NCBI GenBank assembly: GCA_038209155.1
Contig: JBBQYA010000032.1
Location: 1-27,872, forward strand
Direction of reading: 5' to 3'
DNA: 27,872 nucleotides
Source of the DNA: JBBQYA01 sp038209155
GTDB taxonomy: Bacteria; Bacteroidota; Bacteroidia; Sphingobacteriales; Sphingobacteriaceae
Both the position numbers and the translations under genes were made by a program. Shown in pieces: positions 7,109-14,978 of the stretch; the stretch's first letter is position 1, and each line of letters begins with the position of its first letter. The notes below the pieces were generated by a model. The model did no database searches, was not told the origin of the DNA, and saw nothing but the letters and a program-made list of their open reading frames with translations.

Positions 7109-7531
7109 ATGAGTAGAATAATGGCTTTTGATTATGGTACTAAAAGGATTGGAATAGCGGTAACAGATCCATTGAAAATAATTGCTACAAGTTTAGAAAC
7201 GGTAGCTAATCATGAGATTATAAAATTCATTTCTGAATATATTAAAAAGGAAAAAGTAGAATTATTTGTAGTGGGCAATCCAAAACAAATGGATAATTCA
7301 CCTTCTCAATCTGCTCCTCATGTGAAAGGATTTGTAAAAACGCTGAAAAGAGAATTTCCTGAAATACCTATCATGATGATGGATGAGCGCTTTACTTCTA
7401 AAATGGCTCAACAAACTATCTTAAATAGTGGCATTAAAAAACTGGCTCGCCAGAATAAAAGTTTGACCGATGCCGTAAGTGCAACAATAATTCTTCAATC
7501 CTATATGGAAAAAACCGAAAATGGATTTTAA
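7109..7531 (+). CDS. ruvX: RuvX/YqgF-family nuclease (pre-16S rRNA processing, putative Holliday junction resolvase)
   Basis: 140 residues, standard for YqgF/RuvX, an RNase H-fold protein implicated in 16S rRNA 5'-end maturation and annotated as a putative Holliday junction resolvase. Visible hallmarks are the first strand MAFDYGTKRIGIAVTDP with catalytic Asp8, VVGNPKQMDNSPS, DERFTS (Glu93 region) and the last acidic residue in the helix TDAVSATIILQSYM (Asp121). def follows after 9 bp, so the two are probably co-transcribed. A start at Met5 is possible, but MSRIMAFDYG matches the usual N-terminus. Confidence 0.95.
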   Translation: MSRIMAFDYGTKRIGIAVTDPLKIIATSLETVANHEIIKFISEYIKKEKVELFVVGNPKQMDNSPSQSAPHVKGFVKTLKREFPEIPIMMMDERFTSKMAQQTILNSGIKKLARQNKSLTDAVSATIILQSYMEKTENGF

Positions 7532-7540
7532 CTTTACCCC

Positions 7541-8110
7541 ATGATTTTACCAATTATAGCCTATGGCGATCCAGTTTTAAAAAAGAAAGCAATAGAAATA
7601 GATGCTCAGTATCCTGATTTGAAAAAATTGGTTGAAAACATGTTTGATACGATGCATGGAGCAAAAGGAATTGGCTTGGCTGCACCCCAGGTAGGTTTAT
7701 CTATCCGATTGTTTATTGCAGATGGCTCACCTTTTCAGGAGGATGAAGAATTAAAGGCTTTTAAAAAGGTTTTTATTAATCCTACAATTATTCGAGAAAA
7801 AGGAAAAAAATGTACTATAAATGAAGGCTGTCTAAGTATTCCAGAAGTGCGAGAAGATGTTGAACGTCTCGATACCATCGAAATAAGTTATTTAAACGAA
7901 AATTTTGAAGAAAAAAATGAAGAGTTTTCTGGAATGAAAGCAAGAATTATTCAGCATGAGTATGATCATATTGAAGGTATTCTTTTTACAGATCGACTAT
8001 CTATTCTAAAAAAAACTATGCTAAAAAATCGATTGGATGATGTAAGCAAAGGAAAAATCTCAGCAGAATATAAAATGAAATTTCCTCCTGCTAAAAAGAA
8101 GCGAAGATAA
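7541..8110 (+). CDS. def: Peptide deformylase
   Basis: 189 residues. It removes the formyl group from the initiator methionine of nascent proteins. The three family motifs are intact: GIGLAAPQ (43-50), EGCLSI (95-100, metal ligand Cys97) and QHEYDH (138-143, ligands His139 and His143, catalytic Glu140). The basic C-terminal tail (PPAKKKRR) is unremarkable. It is second in a ruvX-def pair and converges on an opposing gene only 6 bp away, with no clear hairpin between the two stops. Confidence 0.97.
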   Translation: MILPIIAYGDPVLKKKAIEIDAQYPDLKKLVENMFDTMHGAKGIGLAAPQVGLSIRLFIADGSPFQEDEELKAFKKVFINPTIIREKGKKCTINEGCLSIPEVREDVERLDTIEISYLNENFEEKNEEFSGMKARIIQHEYDHIEGILFTDRLSILKKTMLKNRLDDVSKGKISAEYKMKFPPAKKKRR

Positions 8111-8116
8111 ACAAGC

Positions 8117-8752
8117 TTAGTCGTCGTTTTTAAAACTTACTTTTCCTTCTTTAATCAATTGCAAAAATTTGCCCCAAGCTAATACATCAAAGATTGGCAT
8201 AGGTTGGAACTGACCAGCATGATAACGTCTGTTGGATTGATCCATAAATAATATTTTTGCATTTTCTCCACCATCTCGAGGGAGTGTTTTAGAAACTCTT
8301 CTTAAGGTTTCCTTACTTAAATTTTTCTGTGCTAATGCATACCCATCATCAGGAATTTCGGTTTCTATAAAAGCTTTTTTAAATTCTTCTAAGGTTTGCC
8401 AAGGATAAATATTTACTATAGGCAAATTTATTGTGTCTCTTCGAAGTCTTAAATCTAAAGTTAGTTTATGCAAAACCACATTTTTAGGAATTATGATTCT
8501 TTGCGTTTTGTAGCCCAAGGCAGTAAAATATAATGTGTCAGTTTCGTAAGCAGCAAATGAAAAATACCCATCCATATCACTTATGATCATTCTTTTGGCC
8601 GCGGGATCAATAATATTTACATATTGAACGACTTGGTAATCATCAAAAGAATGTACTAAACCAGAAATTTGGATTAGCTTTTTATTATCTTTTTGAGCAT
8701 TAGACAGTAAAAAGCTGAGAGAAAAAGTAAGAAGTAGTAAGGTAGCTTTCAA
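8117..8752 (-). CDS. Secreted protein with carboxypeptidase-regulatory-like domain, function unknown
   Basis: 211 residues. A clear signal peptide (about 1-19, ending SNA-Q) predicts export. Residues about 27-105 (ISGLVHSFDDYQVVQYVNI, SDMDGYFSFAA, DTLYFTALGYKTQRI) look like a CarboxypepD_reg-like beta-sandwich, the module found at the N-terminus of many Bacteroidota outer-membrane proteins. The second half (WQTLEEFKKAFIETEIPDDG, then a region ending LLWGKF-like WGKFLQLIKEGKVSF) is not recognised. It lies 66 bp downstream of the NifU-like gene on the same strand and may be read through from it. Role unknown; probably an envelope protein. Confidence 0.75.
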   Translation of the reverse strand: MKATLLLLTFSLSFLLSNAQKDNKKLIQISGLVHSFDDYQVVQYVNIIDPAAKRMIISDMDGYFSFAAYETDTLYFTALGYKTQRIIIPKNVVLHKLTLDLRLRRDTINLPIVNIYPWQTLEEFKKAFIETEIPDDGYALAQKNLSKETLRRVSKTLPRDGGENAKILFMDQSNRRYHAGQFQPMPIFDVLAWGKFLQLIKEGKVSFKNDD

Positions 8753-8818
8753 AGATTATAATTAAAAATGCAATAATTTAATAACGTAGAACTAATATAA
8801 AATTTTATATGAGATTAA

Positions 8819-9109
8819 TTATTGCAATCGCTCAGGCAATACTGCATTTGGATCATCAATATCAGTTAAATTAATTGCTTCTACCGAAGTTATTTCTGGT
8901 ATTGCTCTTTTCAAGGCTTGTTCAACACCCGCTTTTAGAGTCATAATACTCATAGGGCAAGTTCCACACGATCCTAATAATTTTAATCTCACCACCATGT
9001 CACTCGTAACTTCTTCAATAGCAACATTGCCTCCGTCTGCTTCCAAATAAGGTCTTATTTGATCTAATGCAGCTTCTATGCGTAATAATAATTCAGGACT
9101 TGTACTCAT
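8819..9109 (-). CDS. NifU C-terminal-domain (Nfu-type) Fe-S scaffold or carrier
   Basis: 96 residues made entirely of a NifU C-terminal (Nfu) domain. IRPYLEADGGNVAIEEV and the cluster-binding Cys48-x-x-Cys51 (GSCGTCPMS) are diagnostic. Nfu proteins carry a [4Fe-4S] cluster to apo-targets. It lies 26 bp downstream of an mrp gene on the same strand, so the two probably form an Fe-S handling operon. That fits an organism with a large Fe-S complex (complex I) encoded nearby, though proximity is not proof of a dedicated role. Confidence 0.93.
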   Translation of the reverse strand: MSTSPELLLRIEAALDQIRPYLEADGGNVAIEEVTSDMVVRLKLLGSCGTCPMSIMTLKAGVEQALKRAIPEITSVEAINLTDIDDPNAVLPERLQ

Positions 9110-9135
9110 TTTTATTGATAAAAATATAAAGATAA

Positions 9136-10221
9136 TTAATTGCTCACTAATTCTTGAGAACGTTTTGAATTTAATATTGCTACTTGCTGAGCTACCCTTT
9201 GAGCAATATCTGAAAATGCTTGATGTAATGAGCTCGTTTGGTCTAAAACTATTGGCGAACCACTATCGCCAGAATTGGCTATTTCTTCTACAATTGGTAA
9301 ACCTCCCAGATAAGGAATAGCAAATTGATCGGCCAGATTTTTACCACCATCTTTACCAAAAATGTAATATTTATTTTCGGGTAAATCGGCTGGTGTAAAC
9401 CATGCCATGTTTTCTATAATTCCTAAAAGTGGAGCATCAATCGTTTCCATTTTATACATGCTCATCCCTCTGATAGTATCTGCTAAAGCTACTTTTTGTG
9501 GTGTGGTTACAATCACTGCTCCAGTTACTGGAAATGATTGAGTGACAGTAATGTGAATATCACCAGTACCTGGAGGCATATCTACGATCAAATAATCTAA
9601 ATTACCCCAATCAGCATCATTGAACAATTGCTTTACGGCCGTAGAAACCATTGGTCCACGCCACGGGATCGGTTGTCCAGGTTCTGTGAAAAATCCAATG
9701 GAAAGTATTTTTATACCAAATTTTTCGATCGGAAAGATTTGTGTTTTACCGTTTTCGGTTTTTGCTTTTGGTTTAGAACCTTCCAATCCAAACATGGTAG
9801 GAATCGATGGGCCATAAATATCTGCATCTAGCAAACCAACCTCAGCGCCTAACCTGCTCAGAGATAAGGCCAGATTAGCTGCAACGGTAGATTTTCCTAC
9901 TCCGCCCTTTCCAGATGAAACTAAAATGATATTTTTAATATTTTTTAAAGCTGAATTACTAGCTGAACTTGTGACATTGGAAGTCATAATTACATTCACC
10001 CTAATTTCTGGACTTATAAAATGAGAAATTGCATTTCGGCACGCGTTTTCGATTAATGCTTTCAAAGGACAAGCTGGAGTAGTAAGCATTACAGAAAATT
10101 TTAAATCATTTCCGTTGATTTCAATATCTCGAATCATATTTAGAGTCACCAAATCTTTTTTTAAATCGGGTTCCTCTACGTTGCTTAATGCGGCTAACAC
10201 TTGCTCTTTGGTAATATTCAT
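9136..10221 (-). CDS. mrp: Mrp/ApbC-family P-loop ATPase, Fe-S cluster carrier, lacking the CxxC
   Basis: 361 residues. Residues about 4-80 form a MIP18/DUF59-type domain (LTTPACPLKALIENACR). The rest is the MRP P-loop ATPase with a deviant Walker A SGKGGVGKS (103-111), DADIYGPSIPTMFG, and the YLIVDMPPGTGD strand. Mrp/ApbC proteins bind and transfer Fe-S clusters. The usual CxxC near the C-terminus is absent: the equivalent stretch reads ENMAWFTPADLPENKYYIFG without cysteine, a form I associate with Bacteroidota. The Nfu-like gene follows 26 bp downstream. Divergent from the transglycosylase gene across 110 bp. Confidence 0.93.
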   Translation of the reverse strand: MNITKEQVLAALSNVEEPDLKKDLVTLNMIRDIEINGNDLKFSVMLTTPACPLKALIENACRNAISHFISPEIRVNVIMTSNVTSSASNSALKNIKNIILVSSGKGGVGKSTVAANLALSLSRLGAEVGLLDADIYGPSIPTMFGLEGSKPKAKTENGKTQIFPIEKFGIKILSIGFFTEPGQPIPWRGPMVSTAVKQLFNDADWGNLDYLIVDMPPGTGDIHITVTQSFPVTGAVIVTTPQKVALADTIRGMSMYKMETIDAPLLGIIENMAWFTPADLPENKYYIFGKDGGKNLADQFAIPYLGGLPIVEEIANSGDSGSPIVLDQTSSLHQAFSDIAQRVAQQVAILNSKRSQELVSN

Positions 10222-10235
10222 TTTTGTAATTTCTG

Positions 10236-10243
10236 CAAATTTA
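10236..10243 (-). promoter_or_regulatory. Possible -7 promoter element for mrp
   Basis: On the minus strand TAAATTTG matches TAnnTTTG, 14 nt before the mrp ATG. No TTG at the normal spacing is visible. Its place in a divergent intergenic region makes it plausible but not certain. Confidence 0.3.
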
Positions 10244-10331
10244 ATAATTTAATAACAGGCTATTTTGAAATTTTGTTTCTATTTGTTTTTAAAATGATTG
10301 TATTCTTCAACTTATCTATAATTTAATTTGG

Positions 10332-12416
10332 ATGAAAAAAGTAAAGTGGTTTCTATTTGCTGTATTAATAGTATTAATTATTTTGTTTGGAGGTTTTTTT
10401 ACTTTCCGTCAAACACTATTAAATTCGGCAATTACCAAAGTACTTTTTAAGATAGAAAAGGAAAAAAATATAAAAATCACGATCACTTCCGCCAAATGGA
10501 ATGGAATAAGTGGAGTGCATTTAGATAATGTTTTAGTCGTTCCGCAAGACAGAGAGAAATTAGTTGAAATAAAAAGTTTTGATATTGATGTCAAAATAAT
10601 GCCTTTATTATTAGCTAAAATAAAATTAAATTCAGTTTACATCAAGGATGGAGCATTATTTATTTATTTTGTAGATGGTAAAAGTAATCTAGACTTTATT
10701 TTAAAACCAAAATTAGATTCTACTAAAAAATCTGATAGTTCTGAATTGAATATTGGAAATACAGTAGAGAATTTAATCAATGAACTTCTATATAAAATAC
10801 CCGATAATATGCAAATAAATAACGTTGCATTAATGGTAAATGACGAAGGAAAAAAGTTCAATATTACTGCTAAAAATGTAAGCTTAGAAGATAAAATTTT
10901 AGATGCCACTTTTGTTTTAGACAATAATTCGGCTACTTGGAAAATGGCTGGAACTATTGAACCCAATGATCAAAAATTGAATGTTAAATTGTATGGTGTA
11001 GGAAAGCCAGTAGAGCTTCCTTACCTCCAACAGAAATTAGGATTGCTCGTAAAGTTCGATACTCTAACTACCAGAATGGACGAATTGAAAAATAAAAATG
11101 ATGAATTTAGAATTTACGGAAATTGGGCAGTTAGAAATTTAGTAGTAAATAATGCTAGAATAGCCACGAGAGATGTCACAGTACAAAACGCAAGCATAGA
11201 TGCAAGCATGTTTTTCGGTAAAAATTATATTTCCATAGACAGCTCTTCTGTTATTTATTTAAAAAATCTTAAAGCAAAACCGTTTATTAAATACACGTTG
11301 GGAAAAGATAAAGTGTATGAATTAAAAGTAAATACGGGTTTGGTTTCAGCAGATGATTTTTTCAGTTCTTTTCCAGATGGTTTGTTTGAAAATCTTGAAG
11401 GAATAAAAACAACGGGTCAAGTAAATTATGCACTCAATTTTAAATTGGAGGAAGCCAATCCAGATGCTTTAATTTTTAGTTCGGGATTAGCAAAAAAAGA
11501 TTTTAGAATTATAGGTTATGGTGCTACGGATTTAAGATTAATGAATGGATCATTTTCATATACACCTTATGAAAGAGGAAAACCAGTTAGAAATATTTAT
11601 GTAGGTGGGGGAAATCCTTTTTTCTGCCCTTATGAACAAATACCAGCAACAGTTAAAAACGCTATTTTGTCGGCAGAGGATGGGTATTTTTTCACACATA
11701 ATGGATTTAACGAAGATGCTTTTAGAAAATCTATTATTATTAATTTCAAAGAAAAAAGTTTTAAGCGGGGAGGAAGCACGATTAGTATGCAATTAGTTAA
11801 AAATATATTTCTTAATAGGCAAAAAACGGTGATGAGAAAAATAGAGGAAGCATTGATTGTATGGCTTATAGAAAATAATAGATTGACAACAAAAACAAGA
11901 ATGTTTGAAGTTTATTTAAATGCAATTGAATGGGGTCCTAATGTGTATGGAATAGGCGAAGCATCTTCTTTTTATTTTAATAAACATCCGTCAGCATTAA
12001 CATTAGGTGAAAGTATTTTTCTGGCGAGTATAGTGCCAAGACCTAAATTTTTTCGATATTCATTTACAACAGACGGAACTTTAAAACCGTATTTGAAAGG
12101 CTATTTTAGATTATTAAGTGGAATAATGCTACGAAGAGGAGCGATTTCGCCAGAAGATACTGTTGCCATGTTTGAATCGGTTTCTTTACTGGGTAGAGCT
12201 AGAGATTTGGTTGTCGTAAATGATTCTTTACCAGATTTAGAATTAGAGCAAGAAGATTTAGATTACATTCAAGATAGACCAGAATTGTTTGAAAAATTAG
12301 ATGAAAATAAAGAAAACATTACGGTTGATAAACCTACGTTTTTTGAGAAAATAAAAACGAGAAGAGAGCAAAGAAAATTGGATAGACAAAAAGAAAAAGA
12401 ATTGAAAAGCAATTAA
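10332..12416 (+). CDS. Membrane-anchored AsmA-like / GT51 peptidoglycan transglycosylase
   Basis: 694 residues. An N-terminal anchor (about 5-24) is followed by about 380 residues resembling AsmA/TamB-type repeats: ITITSAKWNGISGVHLDNVLVV, IKMPLLLAKIKLNSVYIKDGALFI and later beta-rich stretches. Residues about 425-580 form a complete glycosyltransferase-51 domain: SAEDGYFFTHNGF with catalytic Glu449, GGSTISMQLVKNIFL (480-494), MRKIEEALIVWLIE with the second conserved Glu (about 506), and VYLNAIEWGPNVYGIGEAS. GT51 enzymes polymerise lipid II into glycan strands. No transpeptidase domain follows, only a charged, lysine-rich tail of about 70 residues. It is thus a monofunctional transglycosylase with an added periplasmic AsmA-like region. 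Transglycosylase role is firm, the role of the N-terminal part is not. Confidence 0.88.
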   Translation: MKKVKWFLFAVLIVLIILFGGFFTFRQTLLNSAITKVLFKIEKEKNIKITITSAKWNGISGVHLDNVLVVPQDREKLVEIKSFDIDVKIMPLLLAKIKLNSVYIKDGALFIYFVDGKSNLDFILKPKLDSTKKSDSSELNIGNTVENLINELLYKIPDNMQINNVALMVNDEGKKFNITAKNVSLEDKILDATFVLDNNSATWKMAGTIEPNDQKLNVKLYGVGKPVELPYLQQKLGLLVKFDTLTTRMDELKNKNDEFRIYGNWAVRNLVVNNARIATRDVTVQNASIDASMFFGKNYISIDSSSVIYLKNLKAKPFIKYTLGKDKVYELKVNTGLVSADDFFSSFPDGLFENLEGIKTTGQVNYALNFKLEEANPDALIFSSGLAKKDFRIIGYGATDLRLMNGSFSYTPYERGKPVRNIYVGGGNPFFCPYEQIPATVKNAILSAEDGYFFTHNGFNEDAFRKSIIINFKEKSFKRGGSTISMQLVKNIFLNRQKTVMRKIEEALIVWLIENNRLTTKTRMFEVYLNAIEWGPNVYGIGEASSFYFNKHPSALTLGESIFLASIVPRPKFFRYSFTTDGTLKPYLKGYFRLLSGIMLRRGAISPEDTVAMFESVSLLGRARDLVVVNDSLPDLELEQEDLDYIQDRPELFEKLDENKENITVDKPTFFEKIKTRREQRKLDRQKEKELKSN

Positions 12417-12446
12417 TTTCTAATTTATTTTAACGAAAAAATTTTT

Positions 12447-13985
12447 TTATCCTGCCCAACCTTGTCTATCCAAACTACGGTATTGAATGGCTTCTGCTAA
12501 ATGTTCATTTGCGATTTCTTGTGTTCCTTCTAAATCTGCAATCGTTCTGGCTACTCTTAAAATTCGATCATAAGCACGAGCAGAAAGACCCAAACGCTCC
12601 ATTGCCGTTTTCAAAAGCTGTTGGCCAGATTCTTCTATTTGGCAAATTTCTCTAACTAGTTTTGGTGTCATTTGTGCATTGCAATAGGTTTCTTTGCGGT
12701 TTTTAAATCTTTCCAATTGTATATCTCTCGCTCTCACTACTCGCTGCCTTACTAATTCAGATTTTTCTGCAGGAGCTTTATTCGACAATTCTGAGAAAGA
12801 AACAGGAGTAACTTCTACATGAATATCTATTCGATCTAAAAGGGGTCCCGAAATTTTGCTTAAATACCTTTGCACAATACCTGGCCCGCAAACACAATCT
12901 TTTTCTGGGTGATTATAAAACCCACATGGACAAGGATTCATAGAAGCTACCAACATAAAAGTTGCAGGATATTCTACCGAAATTCTTGCACGCGATATTG
13001 TAACCTTCCGTTCCTCTAATGGTTGGCGCATTACTTCTAAAACACTCCGTTTAAACTCTGGAAGTTCGTCTAAAAAAAGCACTCCATTATGTGCAAGTGA
13101 GATCTCGCCAGGCTGTGGATTTCCGCCTCCGCCTACTAAGGCTACATCAGAAATTGTATGATGAGGAGATCGAAAAGGTCGAATAGAAATCAAAGCATCT
13201 GCGGTAGAAAGTTTACCAGCAACGGAATGAATTTTAGTGGTTTCTAATGCTTCATGCAAACTTAATGGTGGTAGAATTCCGGGTAATCTTTTTGCTAACA
13301 TCGTTTTTCCAGCTCCAGGAGGACCGATTAATATTAAGTTATGACCTCCGGAAGCCGCTATTTCCAAAGCTCGTTTTATATTTTCTTGCCCTTTCACATC
13401 ACTAAAATCGGCTTCAAATGCTGCTTGACTTCTGGCAAATTCTTCCCTTGTATCTACTTTTTCTTGCTCAATATTTTTTCCTCCATTCAGAAATTCAACC
13501 AATTCTGTAAGATTTTCGACTCCGTAAACCTCTAAATCATTTACTATTGCTGCTTCACGTGCGTTTTGTTTGGGTAATATAAAGCCTTTAAATCCTTCTG
13601 TTCTTGCTTGAATGGCTATCGGTAAAGCTCCTCTTATCGGTTGAAGTTTCCCATCCAAAGAAAGTTCTCCCATGATGATGTAATTGCCAACGTCCTCGCT
13701 AGCAACTTGACCAGAAGCAGCAAGAATTCCTACTGCAATGGTTAAATCATAAGCAGAACCCTCTTTTCTAATATCAGCAGGAGCCATATTTACCACAATT
13801 CGCTGCCTTGGCATTCGCAATCCTATGTTTTTTAATGCTGATTCTATTCGTTGATATGATTCTTTTACAGCAATATCTGGCAAACCAACAATAGAATAAA
13901 AAGTGCCCGTAGAAATATCTACTTCAACAGTAATGCAAATCGCATTTACACCATATACAGCACTACCAAATGTTTTAACTAACAT
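12447..13985 (-). CDS. YifB/ComM-family Mg-chelatase-like AAA ATPase
   Basis: 512 residues, the normal length. An N-terminal ChlI-type Lon-protease-like domain (about 1-165, e.g. VGLPDIAVKESYQR, MAPADIRKEGSAYDL) is followed by an AAA+ Mg-chelatase core with Walker A GPPGAGKT (221-228) and Walker B GVLFLDE (301-307). A cysteine cluster (PCPCGFYNHPEKDCVCGPG: Cys352, 354, 364, 366) lies beyond it, then the C-terminal domain (SARAYDRILRVARTIADL). ComM in this family is a hexameric helicase that helps branch migration during integration of transformed DNA, so a role in natural transformation is likely but unproven here. It converges with the transglycosylase gene across 30 bp; the DNA behind its start is about 400 bp without genes. 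Confidence 0.95.
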   Translation of the reverse strand: MLVKTFGSAVYGVNAICITVEVDISTGTFYSIVGLPDIAVKESYQRIESALKNIGLRMPRQRIVVNMAPADIRKEGSAYDLTIAVGILAASGQVASEDVGNYIIMGELSLDGKLQPIRGALPIAIQARTEGFKGFILPKQNAREAAIVNDLEVYGVENLTELVEFLNGGKNIEQEKVDTREEFARSQAAFEADFSDVKGQENIKRALEIAASGGHNLILIGPPGAGKTMLAKRLPGILPPLSLHEALETTKIHSVAGKLSTADALISIRPFRSPHHTISDVALVGGGGNPQPGEISLAHNGVLFLDELPEFKRSVLEVMRQPLEERKVTISRARISVEYPATFMLVASMNPCPCGFYNHPEKDCVCGPGIVQRYLSKISGPLLDRIDIHVEVTPVSFSELSNKAPAEKSELVRQRVVRARDIQLERFKNRKETYCNAQMTPKLVREICQIEESGQQLLKTAMERLGLSARAYDRILRVARTIADLEGTQEIANEHLAEAIQYRSLDRQGWAG

Positions 13986-14008
13986 ATAAGTACTTCTTTT
14001 CAGAAAGC

Positions 14009-14024
14009 AATATATTAATATATT
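14009..14024. repeat. 16-bp perfect palindrome upstream of yifB
   Basis: AATATATTAATATATT is a perfect palindrome about 24-39 nt before the yifB start codon. It could be an operator for a dimeric regulator, but chance palindromes are common in such AT-rich sequence. Confidence 0.35.
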
Positions 14025-14291
14025 ATGCTTTAAAATATTTTTTACTAATTTTTATTTTGTTTTGAATAATTTTTATTGGTTTGATCCTTGCCTAACTCAA
14101 AAATTTTCGACGTAAATAAAATACGTTTAATAAAAAAATTATGGATTTATATTTTAAAAATAGCTTTTTTTAAATTTATACTTGGGCGTTTAATTTAAAT
14201 TTTCGTTTATTTTATTCGCCATTTCGCTGTGATGTTTTATAAAAATAAAAATATTAACATTAAATTTATAAGGCAAAAATTAAGATTTTAT

Positions 14292-14314
14292 TTTCTGTAA
14301 TACAGAAATTTCTG
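14292..14314. repeat. Overlapping inverted repeats downstream of gmhA
   Basis: TTTCTGT (14292-14298) and ACAGAAA (14302-14308) form a perfect 7-bp hairpin with a 3-nt loop. The second arm also belongs to a 12-bp palindrome CAGAAATTTCTG (14303-14314). No T-run follows on either strand, so it is not a standard terminator. It may be an RNA 3'-end stem or a protein site. Confidence 0.4.
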
Positions 14315-14384
14315 CATTAGATAATCTCCGTTTTAATAAAGTAGGAGCTGAAAAAATATTTAGAAATAAATAGTTAAGAGGAAT

Positions 14385-14957
14385 TTAAACTATATTTTTC
14401 TCAATAGTATCAATCAAAGAATGAATCACTTTTATATGTATTTCTTGAGCTCTATCTGCATATTGACTATGTGGTGCACGTATTTCTACATCACAATGTG
14501 ATGCCATCTTGCCACCATCTTTTCCTGTTAATCCAACTACTTTAATCCCCATCTTTTTAGCGGTTTCAATTGCTTTTAAAACATTAGCCGAATTCCCGCT
14601 TGTACTAATGGCTAATAATACATCTCCATTTTTTCCTATTGATTCTAAGTATCTAGAAAAAATAAACTCATAGCCATAATCGTTTCCTACACACGAAATA
14701 TGCGATGGATCTGAAATAGATAAGGCCGCTAATGCAGGTCTGTCATTTCTATATCGACCGGAAAGTTCTTCGGCAAAGTGCATAGCATCGCACATAGATC
14801 CTCCATTCCCACAACTAATTATTTTGTTTCCATTTTTTAAAGCAGTCACCATTAAAAGTCCAGCTTCTGCTATTCGGATAAAATTATTTTCGTCAGAAAT
14901 AAAATTGTTTATTACTTTTTCTGCTTCTATAAAATGGGCTTTTATTTCTTCCGTCAT
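14385..14957 (-). CDS. gmhA: Sedoheptulose-7-phosphate isomerase (heptose pathway)
   Basis: 190 residues, nearly co-linear with known GmhA. It converts sedoheptulose 7-phosphate to D-glycero-D-manno-heptose 7-phosphate, the first step to ADP- or GDP-heptose for LPS core or surface glycans. Hallmarks: SCGNGGSMCDAMHFAEELSG with zinc/catalytic residues His60 and Glu64, STSGNS (119-123, phosphate loop), and the C-terminal pair Gln171 and His179 in QEIHIKVIH. Last gene of the minus-strand unit running from 20386, 21 bp after the sugar dehydrogenase gene. No other heptose gene is adjacent. Confidence 0.95.
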   Translation of the reverse strand: MTEEIKAHFIEAEKVINNFISDENNFIRIAEAGLLMVTALKNGNKIISCGNGGSMCDAMHFAEELSGRYRNDRPALAALSISDPSHISCVGNDYGYEFIFSRYLESIGKNGDVLLAISTSGNSANVLKAIETAKKMGIKVVGLTGKDGGKMASHCDVEIRAPHSQYADRAQEIHIKVIHSLIDTIEKNIV

Positions 14958-14978
14958 TTTTACTTTTTATGTATTAAA

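Larger units (their letters stand above)
13986..14384. other. Intergenic region without recognisable genes (about 400 bp)
   Basis: This gap lies between the start of yifB and the end of gmhA, both on the minus strand. It is extremely AT-rich, every frame is broken by stops, and I find no tRNA-like or known ncRNA signature. It contains a 16-bp AT palindrome (14009-14024) and a TTTCTGT/ACAGAAA hairpin (14292-14314), both listed separately. It should hold the yifB promoter and the end of the gmhA transcript, but I see no convincing -7 element or terminator. Confidence 0.6.

Noticed and set aside
12417..12446. Bidirectional terminator between the transglycosylase and yifB genes
   Set aside because: The A-run directly followed by a T-run has no loop or GC stem, so it does not make a convincing hairpin.
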